This document shows positions 1 to 8,307 of a DNA stretch of 64,000 nt, one piece after another (positions within the stretch are counted from its first letter, which is position 1; the number at the start of each line of letters is the position of its first letter). The notes beneath the pieces are model-generated. The model had not been told where the DNA came from and did not search any database. It worked only from the letters and a program-made list of their open reading frames with translations. Both the position numbers and the translations under genes were made by a program. Source of the DNA: Methanococcoides vulcani (GTDB lineage Archaea > Halobacteriota > Methanosarcinia > Methanosarcinales > Methanosarcinaceae); assembly GCF_900111645.1 (NCBI RefSeq), contig NZ_FOHQ01000004.1, positions 124,001 to 188,000 of the forward strand. The letters are read 5' to 3'.

Positions 1-420
1 CTTACCATGCGTGAGCCGGGTTCAAGAGTGTTGACAAAGGGTCGTATCATCGATGTCGTACCTGCAAAGGTCCCTCGTGTGATCGGTCATAGTGGTTCCA
101 TGGTCTCGATCCTTAAGAAAGAGTCGAATTGTGATGTGTTCGTAGGAAAGAACGGCCGTATCTGGATCAACGGAAAATCAGATGATATGGATCATCTGGC
201 GGCTGCTATTGAAATGATCGAACGTGAATCTCATATATCCGGTTTAACGGATAAAATAGGCAGGTTCCTGAGGAATGAACCGGAAGAGGTTGCGGAGTCG
301 GATGCGGATGAGCTGATAGAGGAAGAAAGGTCAACTCTGCCCGCAAAAGAAGACAACGTTACAGAAGAAACCTGTCGTAAGGTCGATGCACTCCTTGATG
401 ATGAAGTGGATGAGGCATGA
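1..420 (+). CDS. rrp4: Exosome RNA-binding subunit Rrp4 (3' part)
   Basis: The frame is open from the window edge, so the 5' end is missing. The visible part starts in the S1-like region and continues into a KH-type RNA-binding domain (around RVIGHSGSM and the IWINGK strand), followed by an acidic tail rich in Glu and Asp. Rrp4 forms the RNA-binding cap of the archaeal exosome on the Rrp41/Rrp42 ring. It is followed by rrp41 and rrp42, the standard exosome superoperon order. The identification rests on the KH region and this context. Confidence 0.93.
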   Translation, partial: LTMREPGSRVLTKGRIIDVVPAKVPRVIGHSGSMVSILKKESNCDVFVGKNGRIWINGKSDDMDHLAAAIEMIERESHISGLTDKIGRFLRNEPEEVAESDADELIEEERSTLPAKEDNVTEETCRKVDALLDDEVDEA

Positions 421-470
421 ACAAGACCTGCTGAACTATGGGAGAAAAGAGATGAAATTGGAGATTGAAT

Positions 471-1496
471 ATGAGTGATAAACCGGAAAAATTTATTGAT
501 GAAAACGGGATTCGCCTTGACGGTAGGCGTGTCGATGAGATCCGCCCTATGACCGTTGAGATGGGCGTACTCACAAGGGCAGATGGTTCATGTTATCTTG
601 AATGGGGTAATAACAAGGTTCTTGCTGCAGTTTATGGTCCAAGGGAACTTCACCCACGCAGGCTTCAGCGCCCTGGTGAAGCGCTTGTCAGATACAGGTA
701 CAATATGGCAGCATTCTCCGTTGAGGACCGCATACGTCCTGGTCCAAGCAGGAGAAGCACTGAGATATCCAAAGTAAGTGGAGAAGCATTCGAACCTGTT
801 GTTATGAAGCAGTTTTACCCATCTGCTGTTATCGATGTGTTTGCAGAGGTCCTTCAGGCCGATGCAGGAACAAGGACAGCTGCTATCAATGCTGCAACAC
901 TTGCATTGGTGGATGCCGGTATCCCTATGAAGGGACTGGTGGCTGCCTGTGCTGTCGGTAAGGTGGACGGTCAGCTTGTGCTTGACCTTAACAAACCTGA
1001 GGACAACTATGGTGATGCAGATCTGCCTATTGCAATGACCGAAGATGGTGACATTACTCTCTTGCAGATGGATGGAAACCTGACCGTTGAGGAGGTCAAC
1101 AAGGGTATCGAGATGGTCAGGGAAGGCTGTGAGCAGATATTTGCAATACAGAAAGCCGCTCTTCTGGAAAGGTTCGGCACTGCTGAAGAGGAAGAGGTCC
1201 TTGAAGATGCTGAGCTTCAGGCTGAGCTCATGTCCGAGGAAGAAGAAGTTTCTGAAGCAGCTGAAGAAGAGGATGCTGTGGAAGAAAGTGAAGACCTTGA
1301 AGCTGCAGAAACCGAAGATCCTGAAGATGTTGAGGTCGAAGAAGCTGAAGCCATGTTCGAAGAAGACGTCACTGAATTTGAAGTGAACGAGGAAGAGGCC
1401 GAGGAAGAAGCAGCAGAAGTAAATGAAGAAGACATCGCTTCAGAGCCAGAGGGCGAGGAGTCCACTGAGGAAGAGGGTGAGAAATATGAGCAATGA
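471..1496 (+). CDS. rrp41: Exosome catalytic subunit Rrp41 with long acidic tail
   Basis: This is the phosphorolytic RNase PH-family subunit of the archaeal exosome. The core (about residues 1-238) has the family pattern: IRLDGRRVDEIRPM at the N-terminus, the basic RPGEALVRYRYNMA segment, and DAGTRTAAINAATLALVDAG. The ATG at 471 is preferred over a TTG two codons upstream because GGAG lies 7 nt before it. The protein is 341 aa, about 100 longer than usual, because of a C-terminal tail (about 240-341) made almost entirely of Glu, Asp, Ala, Val and Ser. It overlaps rrp42 by 11 nt, so translation is probably coupled. Confidence 0.96.
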   Translation: MSDKPEKFIDENGIRLDGRRVDEIRPMTVEMGVLTRADGSCYLEWGNNKVLAAVYGPRELHPRRLQRPGEALVRYRYNMAAFSVEDRIRPGPSRRSTEISKVSGEAFEPVVMKQFYPSAVIDVFAEVLQADAGTRTAAINAATLALVDAGIPMKGLVAACAVGKVDGQLVLDLNKPEDNYGDADLPIAMTEDGDITLLQMDGNLTVEEVNKGIEMVREGCEQIFAIQKAALLERFGTAEEEEVLEDAELQAELMSEEEEVSEAAEEEDAVEESEDLEAAETEDPEDVEVEEAEAMFEEDVTEFEVNEEEAEEEAAEVNEEDIASEPEGEESTEEEGEKYEQ

Positions 1497-2268
1497 AGCT
1501 GTATCAAGACTTAAAAAAGATTTTATATTCAACCTGGCTCTCAAGGGTCAGCGTGAGGACGGTCGTGCATTCGATGAGATGCGTGACATCAAACTTGAGA
1601 CCAATGTTATAGACAAAGCAGAAGGTTCTGCAAAGGTCTATTACGGCGATACCCAGGTTATTGTAGGTATAAAGCTTCAGGTCGGTACACCTTTCCCGGA
1701 TTCTGCTGATAAGGGTGTTATAATCACCAGCATGGAATTGAATCCGATCGCTTCACCAGACTTCGAGGCAGGTCCTCCAAGACCGAAAGCTATCGAAATG
1801 GCACGCGTGGTCGACCGTGGTATCCGTGAATCAGGCGCAATTGATTTAAACAAGTTGTGTATTACGGAAGGAGAAGAGGTCTGGATGGTCTTTATAGACG
1901 TCCATGTCTTGAACGACAGCGGAAACCTGCTGGATGCAGCATCACTTGGTGCAATTGCAGCTCTCATGACAGCAACCATCCCGGCAGAACGCGAAGGCCG
2001 TGGAGAGGATACAAAGATGCCTATTCGTGAGATGCCTGTATCACTTACCTTTGTTAACGTTGGAGGTGAGTATTTCATTGATGCAAGCAACAACGAGGAG
2101 TCGATCTGTGATACAAAGGTCACTATCGTTTCCAACCAGGATGGTTCGATCTGTGCCATGCAGAAGAGCGGCGCAGGTTCGCTTTCAGAGGAAAAGTTCC
2201 TGAAAGCTGTTGAAAAATCATGTGAAATAGGCGCTAAGATAAGGGAGGAGTACCTCCTTAACATATGA
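1486..2268 (+). CDS. rrp42: Exosome structural subunit Rrp42
   Basis: This is the non-catalytic RNase PH-like subunit that alternates with Rrp41 in the hexameric exosome ring. The 260-aa product starts MSNEAVSRLKKDF and has the family features LKGQREDGRAFDEMR, KVYYGDTQVIVGIK and the PDFEAGPPRPKAIEMARVVDRG stretch. The ATG at 1486 has GAGGGTGA just upstream and lies inside the end of rrp41. The frame is open further upstream, but that is only out-of-frame rrp41 sequence. Its length is normal for the family. Confidence 0.96.
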   Translation: MSNEAVSRLKKDFIFNLALKGQREDGRAFDEMRDIKLETNVIDKAEGSAKVYYGDTQVIVGIKLQVGTPFPDSADKGVIITSMELNPIASPDFEAGPPRPKAIEMARVVDRGIRESGAIDLNKLCITEGEEVWMVFIDVHVLNDSGNLLDAASLGAIAALMTATIPAEREGRGEDTKMPIREMPVSLTFVNVGGEYFIDASNNEESICDTKVTIVSNQDGSICAMQKSGAGSLSEEKFLKAVEKSCEIGAKIREEYLLNI

Positions 2269-2362
2269 GTTTGATCGATGCTCATCGTAGCAGTTCATGA
2301 CGATTATATCCGATCATTATAAGCTCTATTATTAAGGAATCCACATCAAGGAGACGATTATA

Positions 2363-2650
2363 ATGGCAAAAAAATACACAAAGAAAGGACGTGTGTCCCG
2401 GTCTGCAGGAAGGTTCGGCACACGCTATGGAAGAAGAGACCGTAAGTTGGTTGCGGATCTTGAAGAAAAGATGCACATGCCACACAAGTGTGCAAACTGT
2501 GCACGCCTGACTGTAAAGAGAGTTGGGACCGGCATCTGGAAATGTAAAAAGTGTGGATATACCTTTGCAGGTGGCACATACCTTCCAACTACTACAGTAG
2601 GTAGTACTGTAATGAGGTCTGTTAAGAAAGCCACTGAACAGGTTGAGTAA
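2363..2650 (+). CDS. rpl37ae: Large ribosomal subunit protein L37Ae
   Basis: This 95-aa basic protein has the four-cysteine zinc ribbon of L37Ae: CANC around residues 43-46 and CKKC around 61-64. The N-terminus is rich in Lys/Arg/Gly ([19 protein letters not shown]). An AGGAG-like element (AAGGAGACG) precedes the ATG. It follows the exosome genes in the conserved archaeal superoperon and is closely followed by rpoP. The roughly 95-nt gap after rrp42 may hold a separate promoter. Confidence 0.97.
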   Translation: MAKKYTKKGRVSRSAGRFGTRYGRRDRKLVADLEEKMHMPHKCANCARLTVKRVGTGIWKCKKCGYTFAGGTYLPTTTVGSTVMRSVKKATEQVE

Positions 2651-2654
2651 TCAT

Positions 2655-2795
2655 ATGGACTACAAGTGTACTCGATGCAAGCGCCCGGTCGAGATCGACT
2701 ATCAATATACCGGTATCCGCTGTCCTTATTGTGGACACCGGATACTTGTAAAGGAAAGGTCGCAGGCATCGATCAAAACAGTAAAAGCCGAGTAA
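2655..2795 (+). CDS. rpoP: RNA polymerase subunit P (Rpo12)
   Basis: This 46-aa zinc-ribbon protein starts [20 protein letters not shown] and ends with a second Cys pair (CPYCGHR), the compact fold of archaeal RNA polymerase subunit P (eukaryotic Rpb12/Rpc10). It begins 4 nt after the L37Ae stop, so the two are surely co-transcribed. It is the usual superoperon neighbour. Confidence 0.95.
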   Translation: MDYKCTRCKRPVEIDYQYTGIRCPYCGHRILVKERSQASIKTVKAE

Positions 2796-2801
2796 GAAGT
2801 C

Positions 2802-3269
2802 ATGTTAATAACGTCTTCTCGCAAACCTTCTGTCAATACTCGCACTTTGTGCAAGTATTTGGCATCTTTTTTTAATTGTGAGTATCTGACCCGGGGTAAA
2901 ATGGGTCTTGCTGACGTTATGTCCTATTCCGACGACACTCATGTAGTAGTGGTTGGTGATTATCACGGAAGTCCCGGCAGTCTCATGTTCTATGATGAAG
3001 AAGTAGCAGAGTGTTTATCCATTCGCATGAGTATGTTCTATCCTGATGGTTACAAATTTTCCAATCTCAAATCCATGGAACCTTTTCTAATGGGTAATGG
3101 TGAACTTGGAAATATGTTGTCACTTTACTTTGGCATTCCTCAGGACGAATGCGATGGAATGGCCAAATGTATTCGGGTAGAAGATGACCGGATGGAGTTC
3201 CTGTATTCCGGCAAGTTACTTTTCAGACTCAATGTAAAGAGCTACAGGGTTTCGGAGGCAGCCGATTGA
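2802..3269 (+). CDS. Brix-domain ribosome biogenesis protein
   Basis: The 155-aa product starts MLITSSRKPSVNTRTLCKYLA, the typical opening of archaeal Brix/Imp4-type proteins, and ends in a strand-rich RFRLNV-like segment. Brix-domain proteins act in large-subunit rRNA maturation. It begins 6 nt after rpoP and its stop overlaps the start of the Pcc1 gene. This position between rpoP and pcc1 is standard in euryarchaeal superoperons. Confidence 0.88.
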   Translation: MLITSSRKPSVNTRTLCKYLASFFNCEYLTRGKMGLADVMSYSDDTHVVVVGDYHGSPGSLMFYDEEVAECLSIRMSMFYPDGYKFSNLKSMEPFLMGNGELGNMLSLYFGIPQDECDGMAKCIRVEDDRMEFLYSGKLLFRLNVKSYRVSEAAD

Positions 3270-3520
3270 AGCTATTTTCGGAATCTGTTATAATGATGGA
3301 TAATGCCGAAGCTGTCTACAGGTCTATCCTGCCTGAGCTGGAGACCACTGTAACTGACAGGTCTTCTGTCAATGTAGAGGTCCGGAATTCTTCTCTTGTT
3401 ATGTGCGTAAGTGCCGATGATATAATTTCCATGCGTTCCACATTGAATACGTGGCTCCGCCTTGTGCAGATCGCACATGATGTATGTGTGGTCGGCAAGA
3501 GTGCCTGTAAAGGTATATGA
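3266..3520 (+). CDS. pcc1: KEOPS complex subunit Pcc1
   Basis: This 84-aa protein fits Pcc1, the small dimerising subunit of KEOPS, which makes the t6A modification of tRNA. The middle (SVNVEVRNSSLVMCVSADD) and C-terminal helix (RSTLNTWLRLVQIAHDV) match the short alpha/beta Pcc1 fold. The TTG start at 3266 overlaps the preceding TGA, and GGAGG lies 7 nt upstream, which decides the start. It sits between the Brix and prefoldin genes as in other archaea. Confidence 0.87.
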   Translation: MKLFSESVIMMDNAEAVYRSILPELETTVTDRSSVNVEVRNSSLVMCVSADDIISMRSTLNTWLRLVQIAHDVCVVGKSACKGI

Positions 3521-3603
3521 GATGCCTGCCTTTTGTTTTACCTTATTCGTGATAGAAACATTAAAATCATTTCAGGTTTATTGACTGGTCAGGTGAAACC
3601 AAA

Positions 3604-3957
3604 ATGAGTTCAGAAATACCCCCACAAGTACAGAACCAGCTTGCACAATTGCAGCAGGTTCAGCAGCAGGCGCAGTCTCTTGCAATGCAGAAGAACCAGA
3701 CGGCTTCTATGCAGAAAGAGTCCGAAATGGCGCTTGAAGAGCTTGAAAAGCTTTCAGACGATGCTGTTGTTTACAGGGCTGTAGGAGATCTTCAGATCCA
3801 GTCCACCAAGGAAGAGACCGTAACAAAGCTCAAAGAGAGACTTGATACACTTTCATTGAGGCTTCAGTCACTATCCCGTCAGGAAGAGCGCATCTCAAAG
3901 CGTTTTACCCAGCTCCAGGAACAACTTCAGCAGGCAATGGGTACACAGGGACAGTAA
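3604..3957 (+). CDS. pfdB: Prefoldin subunit beta
   Basis: The 117-aa protein is an almost continuous coiled coil: a Gln-rich N-terminal helix, a short hairpin around DAVVYRAVGDLQIQ, and a C-terminal helix with heptads. This is the beta prefoldin layout. Prefoldin is the hexameric chaperone that hands unfolded proteins to the thermosome. It follows pcc1 after about 80 nt and is followed by the DHH gene, as in related genomes. Confidence 0.95.
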   Translation: MSSEIPPQVQNQLAQLQQVQQQAQSLAMQKNQTASMQKESEMALEELEKLSDDAVVYRAVGDLQIQSTKEETVTKLKERLDTLSLRLQSLSRQEERISKRFTQLQEQLQQAMGTQGQ

Positions 3958-4020
3958 TCCTTGTAAACCCGCCGATTATCTTTTCCAGACCGTGTTCTGC
4001 GAGAAAGATGAGAGGTAGAA

Positions 4021-4986
4021 ATGCAGGTTGATGAAGTTGGCTTTTACAATCGACTTCTGGATTATCACAACATCTTATATCTATGCCACCGTAATGCCGA
4101 TCCCGATGCTATAAGTAGTGCATTTGCACTCTCTGAAGCAATAGGGGGGACCGTAGGTCTGGTAGATGGTAGCAACAGAGTTGCATCCCTTCTTGTTGAT
4201 AAGCTGGAGATCGATGTAGTAGAAAGTCCAAATCCAGAAGATTATGATCTGGTAGTGGTAGTAGATACATCTACCAGCGCACAGCTTAATGATATCAAAC
4301 TTTCTAATTACTGCGTGATAGACCATCATGCAACTACTGCACTTACGGAAAATGCTGCTTTTTATCTTCACCGCAATGCTACATCAGTGGCGGAGATCGT
4401 TTATGATGTACTCAATTGCATGGGTGCTCCAATCATGCACCGACTGGCATTGGGCCTGATGGCAGGAATCGTTACGGATACCGGTCATTTCAAGCACGCT
4501 ACAAGCAAGACCTTCAAGACATTTGGTAAGATCATCGAGTCAAGTGGTGTGGAGTATGCGGAAGTGCTTGACCTGATGGCTTCAACTCCCCAGGACGTCT
4601 CAATGAGGATCGCAATGCTCAAGTCTGCTTCACGTGCAAGTATCGAGCGTATTAGTGACTGGCTTGTGGTAACATCCAATGTAAGTTCCTTTGGCGGCTC
4701 TGCATCCTCCATGCTGATTAATATTGGCGGAGATGTTGCTTTTGTTGGCACTGCCCGCGGTGATAGCATAAGGGTGAGTGGTCGTGCAAAACGTGATGCT
4801 GTAAATGCAGGAGTTAATCTTGGTAAGATCATGGAAGAGATCAGCGGTCACTATGAAGGTACCGGTGGAGGTCATGCCGGTGCAGCAGGCATCGATGTCG
4901 TTGCCGATATGGACACTGTTCTTTTTGAATGCGTCGAGTCGGTAAGAGAAATTTTGAAGGATAAGAAAAACCCGTTGAGTTTATAA
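4021..4986 (+). CDS. DHH/DHHA1 phosphoesterase, NrnA/RecJ-like
   Basis: The 321-aa protein shows the metal-binding motifs of the DHH superfamily: HRNADPDAISSAF (about 23-35), VVVDTSTS, the signature DHHATT (about 101-106) and GIVTDTGHF. A C-terminal DHHA1 domain ends in GTGGGHAGAAG. Such enzymes hydrolyse short oligonucleotides or pAp-like substrates using Mn. GAGAGGTAGAA precedes the ATG. It ends the superoperon. The exact substrate cannot be read from the sequence. Confidence 0.9.
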   Translation: MQVDEVGFYNRLLDYHNILYLCHRNADPDAISSAFALSEAIGGTVGLVDGSNRVASLLVDKLEIDVVESPNPEDYDLVVVVDTSTSAQLNDIKLSNYCVIDHHATTALTENAAFYLHRNATSVAEIVYDVLNCMGAPIMHRLALGLMAGIVTDTGHFKHATSKTFKTFGKIIESSGVEYAEVLDLMASTPQDVSMRIAMLKSASRASIERISDWLVVTSNVSSFGGSASSMLINIGGDVAFVGTARGDSIRVSGRAKRDAVNAGVNLGKIMEEISGHYEGTGGGHAGAAGIDVVADMDTVLFECVESVREILKDKKNPLSL

Positions 4987-5035
4987 GTGGTTATGACAAA
5001 CCCTCATCAATATTAATCAACAATAGCGTGATAAT

Positions 5036-6340
5036 ATGATAGAATACTGGAATCCACAGATCGAGAGAATGCCTGTTGATGAGTTAAAAAAAGTACAGGA
5101 ACAGAAATTATGCCAGCTCGTGAAATATGTTTATGAGCATTCTCCTTTTTACAAAAAGAGATTCGATGATGCAGGTGTAAAACCTGAGGACATACAAACA
5201 CTGGATGATGTTACAAAGCTACCATTCACATTCAAGAAAGATCTGAGGGACACTTATCCGACAGGTATGTTCTGTGTTCCGAACAACAAGCTTGTACGCT
5301 TCCACGTTTCATCAGGGACTACCGGTAAGCCTACCGTGGTCGGTTACACCGATAATGATATTAAAGCATGGTCAACTTCCCTTGCACGTGCATTGACCTC
5401 TATTGGTGTAGGAAGGGACGATGTCATGCAGATAGGTTATGGCTATGGTCTTTTCACAGGTGGTCTTGGTATGCACTATGGTGCAGAGGAAGCCGGATGT
5501 ACTGTTCTTCCGACCAGCTCTGGAAATACCGAAAGGCAGATCGAACTTATGCAGGATCTTGGGTCCACTGTCATTGCATGCACTCCTTCATATCTTTTGT
5601 TCATGATCGAAGCTGCAAGGGATGCCGGCATCAGCTTCTAGGATGATACAAAGCTTCGCGTGGGTGTACTGGGTGCCGAACCATGGTCAGAAGAGATGCG
5701 TAAGAGGATCGAGGATTCCACGGGCATCAAAGCCTATGATATATTCGGAACATCCGAACTTAGTGGTCCTCTCTTCACTGAATGTCAGTCTCAGAATGGT
5801 ATCCACATATGGGCAGACCAGTTCCTTGTAGAGGTCATTAACCCTGATACTGGTGAACCTGTAGCAAATGGTGAACGTGGTGAGCTTGTGATCACAACAC
5901 TTGTGAAGGAAGCATTGCCGCTTATCAGGTACAGGATCGGTGACATAACTGTGCTGAACTGGGATGAATGTGAATGTGGTCGTACACACCCACGTATCAT
6001 GCGTGTACTGGGTCGTGCTGACGACATGCTTATCGTTCGTGGCATCAATGTCTTCCCGGGACAGGTAGAATCCGTTCTTATGAATATCCCTGAGGTAGGC
6101 GAGCACTTCATGATCATCGTTGACAGGATCAATGAACTGGATATTATGAAAGTTCAGATCGAAATGACTGACGCTGCTTTCAGTGACAAGGTCACGGATA
6201 TCATGGATCTTGAGAAGAAGGTGGGTGCAGCTCTTAAGAGCGTACTGAACATTGCTGTCAAGGTGGAGCTTGTTGAGCATGGGTCATTGCCACGTTCAAT
6301 GGGTAAGGCAAAGAAAGTTATCGATAACAGAAAGATATAA
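5036..6340 (+). CDS. paaK: Phenylacetate-CoA ligase with in-frame amber codon
   Basis: This adenylate-forming aryl-CoA ligase is split by a TAG at 5639-5641 with no frame change. Reading through gives 434 aa, normal for PaaK, with residue 202 as the amber position. Before it lies the P-loop SSGTTGKPTVVGYT. After it come GAEPWSEEMR, YDIFGTSE, RYRIGD and the hinge GRADDMLIVRGINVFPGQ. Both halves look fully conserved, which argues against a decayed gene. Methanosarcinaceae can read UAG as pyrrolysine, so a full-length Pyl202 protein is plausible. The alternative is a recent nonsense mutation giving a useless N-terminal fragment. It is paired with an ACT-domain gene, as PaaK often is in archaea. 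Confidence 0.88.
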
Positions 6341-6385
6341 AACTTTAGAAGGAGTCATTCTAATAGAACTTAAGGGGTTGATCTC

Positions 6386-6823
6386 ATGGAAGAGAAAATG
6401 ATCAAACAGATCTCATTATTTGCAGAGAACAAGCCGGGAAGGCTTGCAAACATTGCTGAGACGTTTAAGGAATCCGGCATTAACATTCGCGCTTTTACTA
6501 TTGCCGAAGCCGGAGACTTCGGTATAATCAGGATGGTTGTAGATAATCCCGATTCAGCTCATAAAGTACTCCATGATGCAGGATTTACTGTATCCGAGAC
6601 AAATGTTCTTGGTGTGGAGATGGAGGATATGCCCGGCCAGCTTGCCATGATCGCAGATGTTCTCAGTGAAAAAGACATCAACATCGATTATGCTTATGCC
6701 TTTGTCACAAAGACCGAGAAAGCATTCCTTATCGTGCGCGTAAATGACATCAGGGGTGCTGTCAAGGCTCTTGATGGCGCAAACATCCGTCTGCTCGATA
6801 TGAGCGACGTGCATGACATTTAA
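6386..6823 (+). CDS. Tandem ACT-domain protein
   Basis: The 145-aa protein consists of two ACT domains: residues about 5-70 (QISLFAENKPGRLANIAETF) and about 75-142 (VEMEDMPGQLAMIADVLSEK). ACT domains bind amino acids or similar ligands. Stand-alone double-ACT proteins often follow PaaK genes in archaea, perhaps sensing aromatic amino acids when aryl acids are activated. The gap to paaK is 45 nt, so they are probably one transcript, ended by the hairpin just downstream. Confidence 0.9.
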   Translation: MEEKMIKQISLFAENKPGRLANIAETFKESGINIRAFTIAEAGDFGIIRMVVDNPDSAHKVLHDAGFTVSETNVLGVEMEDMPGQLAMIADVLSEKDINIDYAYAFVTKTEKAFLIVRVNDIRGAVKALDGANIRLLDMSDVHDI

Positions 6824-6833
6824 GTGGATAGAA

Positions 6834-6865
6834 GCACCGATCGGTGCACATCCCTTTTTCCTTTT
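6834..6865 (+). terminator. Hairpin and T-rich terminator after paaK-ACT
   Basis: A perfect inverted repeat GCACCGA/TCGGTGC (6834-6847) is followed by a T/C-rich run (CCCTTTTTCCTTTTTT). It sits 11 nt after the ACT gene stop. Confidence 0.75.
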
Positions 6866-6925
6866 TTACTTTAATTTACTTTCTTTTTCCATCTCTTTCT
6901 TTTTGACTTATATATGTCAGTAATG

Positions 6926-6935
6926 TTTTTATATC
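6926..6935 (+). promoter_or_regulatory. TATA-like element for a probably leaderless mRNA
   Basis: The run TTTTTATATC ends about 20-25 nt before the ATG at 6955, so the transcription start would fall at or next to the start codon. No ribosome binding site precedes that ATG, which fits a leaderless transcript. This is inferred from spacing only. Confidence 0.5.
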
Positions 6936-6954
6936 AGCTTTTCAAATTTCGTGC

Positions 6955-7302
6955 ATGGATGATAATTCGATTAAAAATTGGGAAGCTTTGTTAAAAGGGA
7001 AACTTCATGGTGCTCACTCAACCGTTATAGGTGAGCGTCAGGGGAAAAAGATCCTCGGTATCATAAGCCAGCACGAAGAGGTCAAGAGCATCATTCCATC
7101 CGTTATAACCGTCAAAGGAAAGAGCTCTCCTGGCGGGAATCTTACTGCAAAGGTCCTGCGTCCTGATGAAAGGGGTAATCTGCGTATGCTTTTGTCCCAC
7201 GGCACTTCCTCACAGGAAATAAGGATCGTTACGACCGTTGCTACTCGCGATGAAGGTGAGCGTGTGATGGAAGAGCTTAACGCCATGCTTTTTGATATCT
7301 AA
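6955..7302 (+). CDS. Conserved hypothetical protein (possibly DUF2103)
   Basis: This is a 115-aa soluble protein without cysteines. The segment KLHGAHSTVIGERQGKKILG followed by an alternating strand/helix pattern recalls the DUF2103 family of small archaeal proteins, but I am not sure of this. No catalytic motif is visible. It lies 18 nt before the methanogenesis marker 12 gene and is probably co-transcribed with it. Confidence 0.6.
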   Translation: MDDNSIKNWEALLKGKLHGAHSTVIGERQGKKILGIISQHEEVKSIIPSVITVKGKSSPGGNLTAKVLRPDERGNLRMLLSHGTSSQEIRIVTTVATRDEGERVMEELNAMLFDI

Positions 7303-7320
7303 TATTTCAAGGTGTTAGTT

Positions 7321-8298
7321 ATGTTCATCGGGGTTGATCACGGTACCAATGCAATGCGTTTTGCCGGGGTCTGTGAAGGCGATGTAAAAACTTTCGAACT
7401 ACCGCGTTCAGAAGTGGCACACATGTCCGGACCGGAGATCCTTGAATCTGTAACTTCCAATCTGGAGGTCGATATTTCGGATATTGAACTTGCTGCTGTT
7501 ACCTATTCTATGGGTGATGGCATAGTTGCCATTGAAGACCTTAAGATGGTATCATCTCGTGGAGTTGTAAGCATCGAGGGTGTCGGCAAGAAGACCGGTG
7601 CAGGAACCCGTGTTTTTGATGCGATCAAAGAATCCGTTATACCTGCGGTATTGATCCCCGGGATCCATTCGAAAAGCAACACTGACTCCCGTATGAACGT
7701 TTTTTCACATTCAACGAGTCCGGAAAAGATCGGGATCGCATACAATGCGCACTGCAAAGGTGTGGACGATCTGGTGGTTTCCGATATTAGCTCCAATACT
7801 GTGACCGTCGGTGTTTGTGGGGGGAAACTTGTAGGTGCTATTGATGCCTGCATATTTGCTCCGGGGACTCAGCACGGTCCTCTTGACCTTGAAGCTATCA
7901 GGGATGTCGATGCAGGCAAATGCAGTGCAAATGATGCTTTCATGAATGCCGGTGTATTGAGCCGCAGCCCTTATTCCAGTGTTGAAGAGCTTCTCAGGGC
8001 CCTGAAAGACAAAGAGGATGAGGCTGTACTTGCAATGGATCGCATTTCACTTTTCGCAGCCATGGAGATCGCTGCAATGCAGGTACTGATGGAGGACCAT
8101 GGGGCAAGAGGCAAGGTGTTCCTTGCTGGTTCCATGGGTGAAGATGAATTTGTCGTGGATAGGATCGGAAGGCATCTGGGTGTGAAACCTGATGTACTTG
8201 GTAAATGGAGTGCTTCCATTGGCTGTGCAGAGATCGCTCGTGACATCGCCGGTGGAGCAGATCGTATACTTGGACTTGATGTCCATTTTAGTTTCTAA
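7321..8298 (+). CDS. Methanogenesis marker protein 12
   Basis: The 325-aa protein starts MFIGVDHGTNAMRF, a phosphate-1-like motif of the ASKHA (hexokinase/Hsp70-like) fold, and contains FAPGTQHGPLDLEAIR and AGSMGEDEFV. This matches the marker 12 family, found almost only in methanogens and of unknown biochemical role. The ATG at 7321 is chosen because GGTG lies 6 nt before it; a GTG at 7312 is the alternative. The protein is presumably cytoplasmic. Confidence 0.87.
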   Translation: MFIGVDHGTNAMRFAGVCEGDVKTFELPRSEVAHMSGPEILESVTSNLEVDISDIELAAVTYSMGDGIVAIEDLKMVSSRGVVSIEGVGKKTGAGTRVFDAIKESVIPAVLIPGIHSKSNTDSRMNVFSHSTSPEKIGIAYNAHCKGVDDLVVSDISSNTVTVGVCGGKLVGAIDACIFAPGTQHGPLDLEAIRDVDAGKCSANDAFMNAGVLSRSPYSSVEELLRALKDKEDEAVLAMDRISLFAAMEIAAMQVLMEDHGARGKVFLAGSMGEDEFVVDRIGRHLGVKPDVLGKWSASIGCAEIARDIAGGADRILGLDVHFSF

Positions 8299-8307
8299 TT
8301 CCACTCT

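Noticed and set aside
1087-1386. Lys/Ser-rich frames on both strands across the rrp41 tail
   Set aside because: They are shadows produced by the repetitive GAA/GAG codons of the acidic tail.
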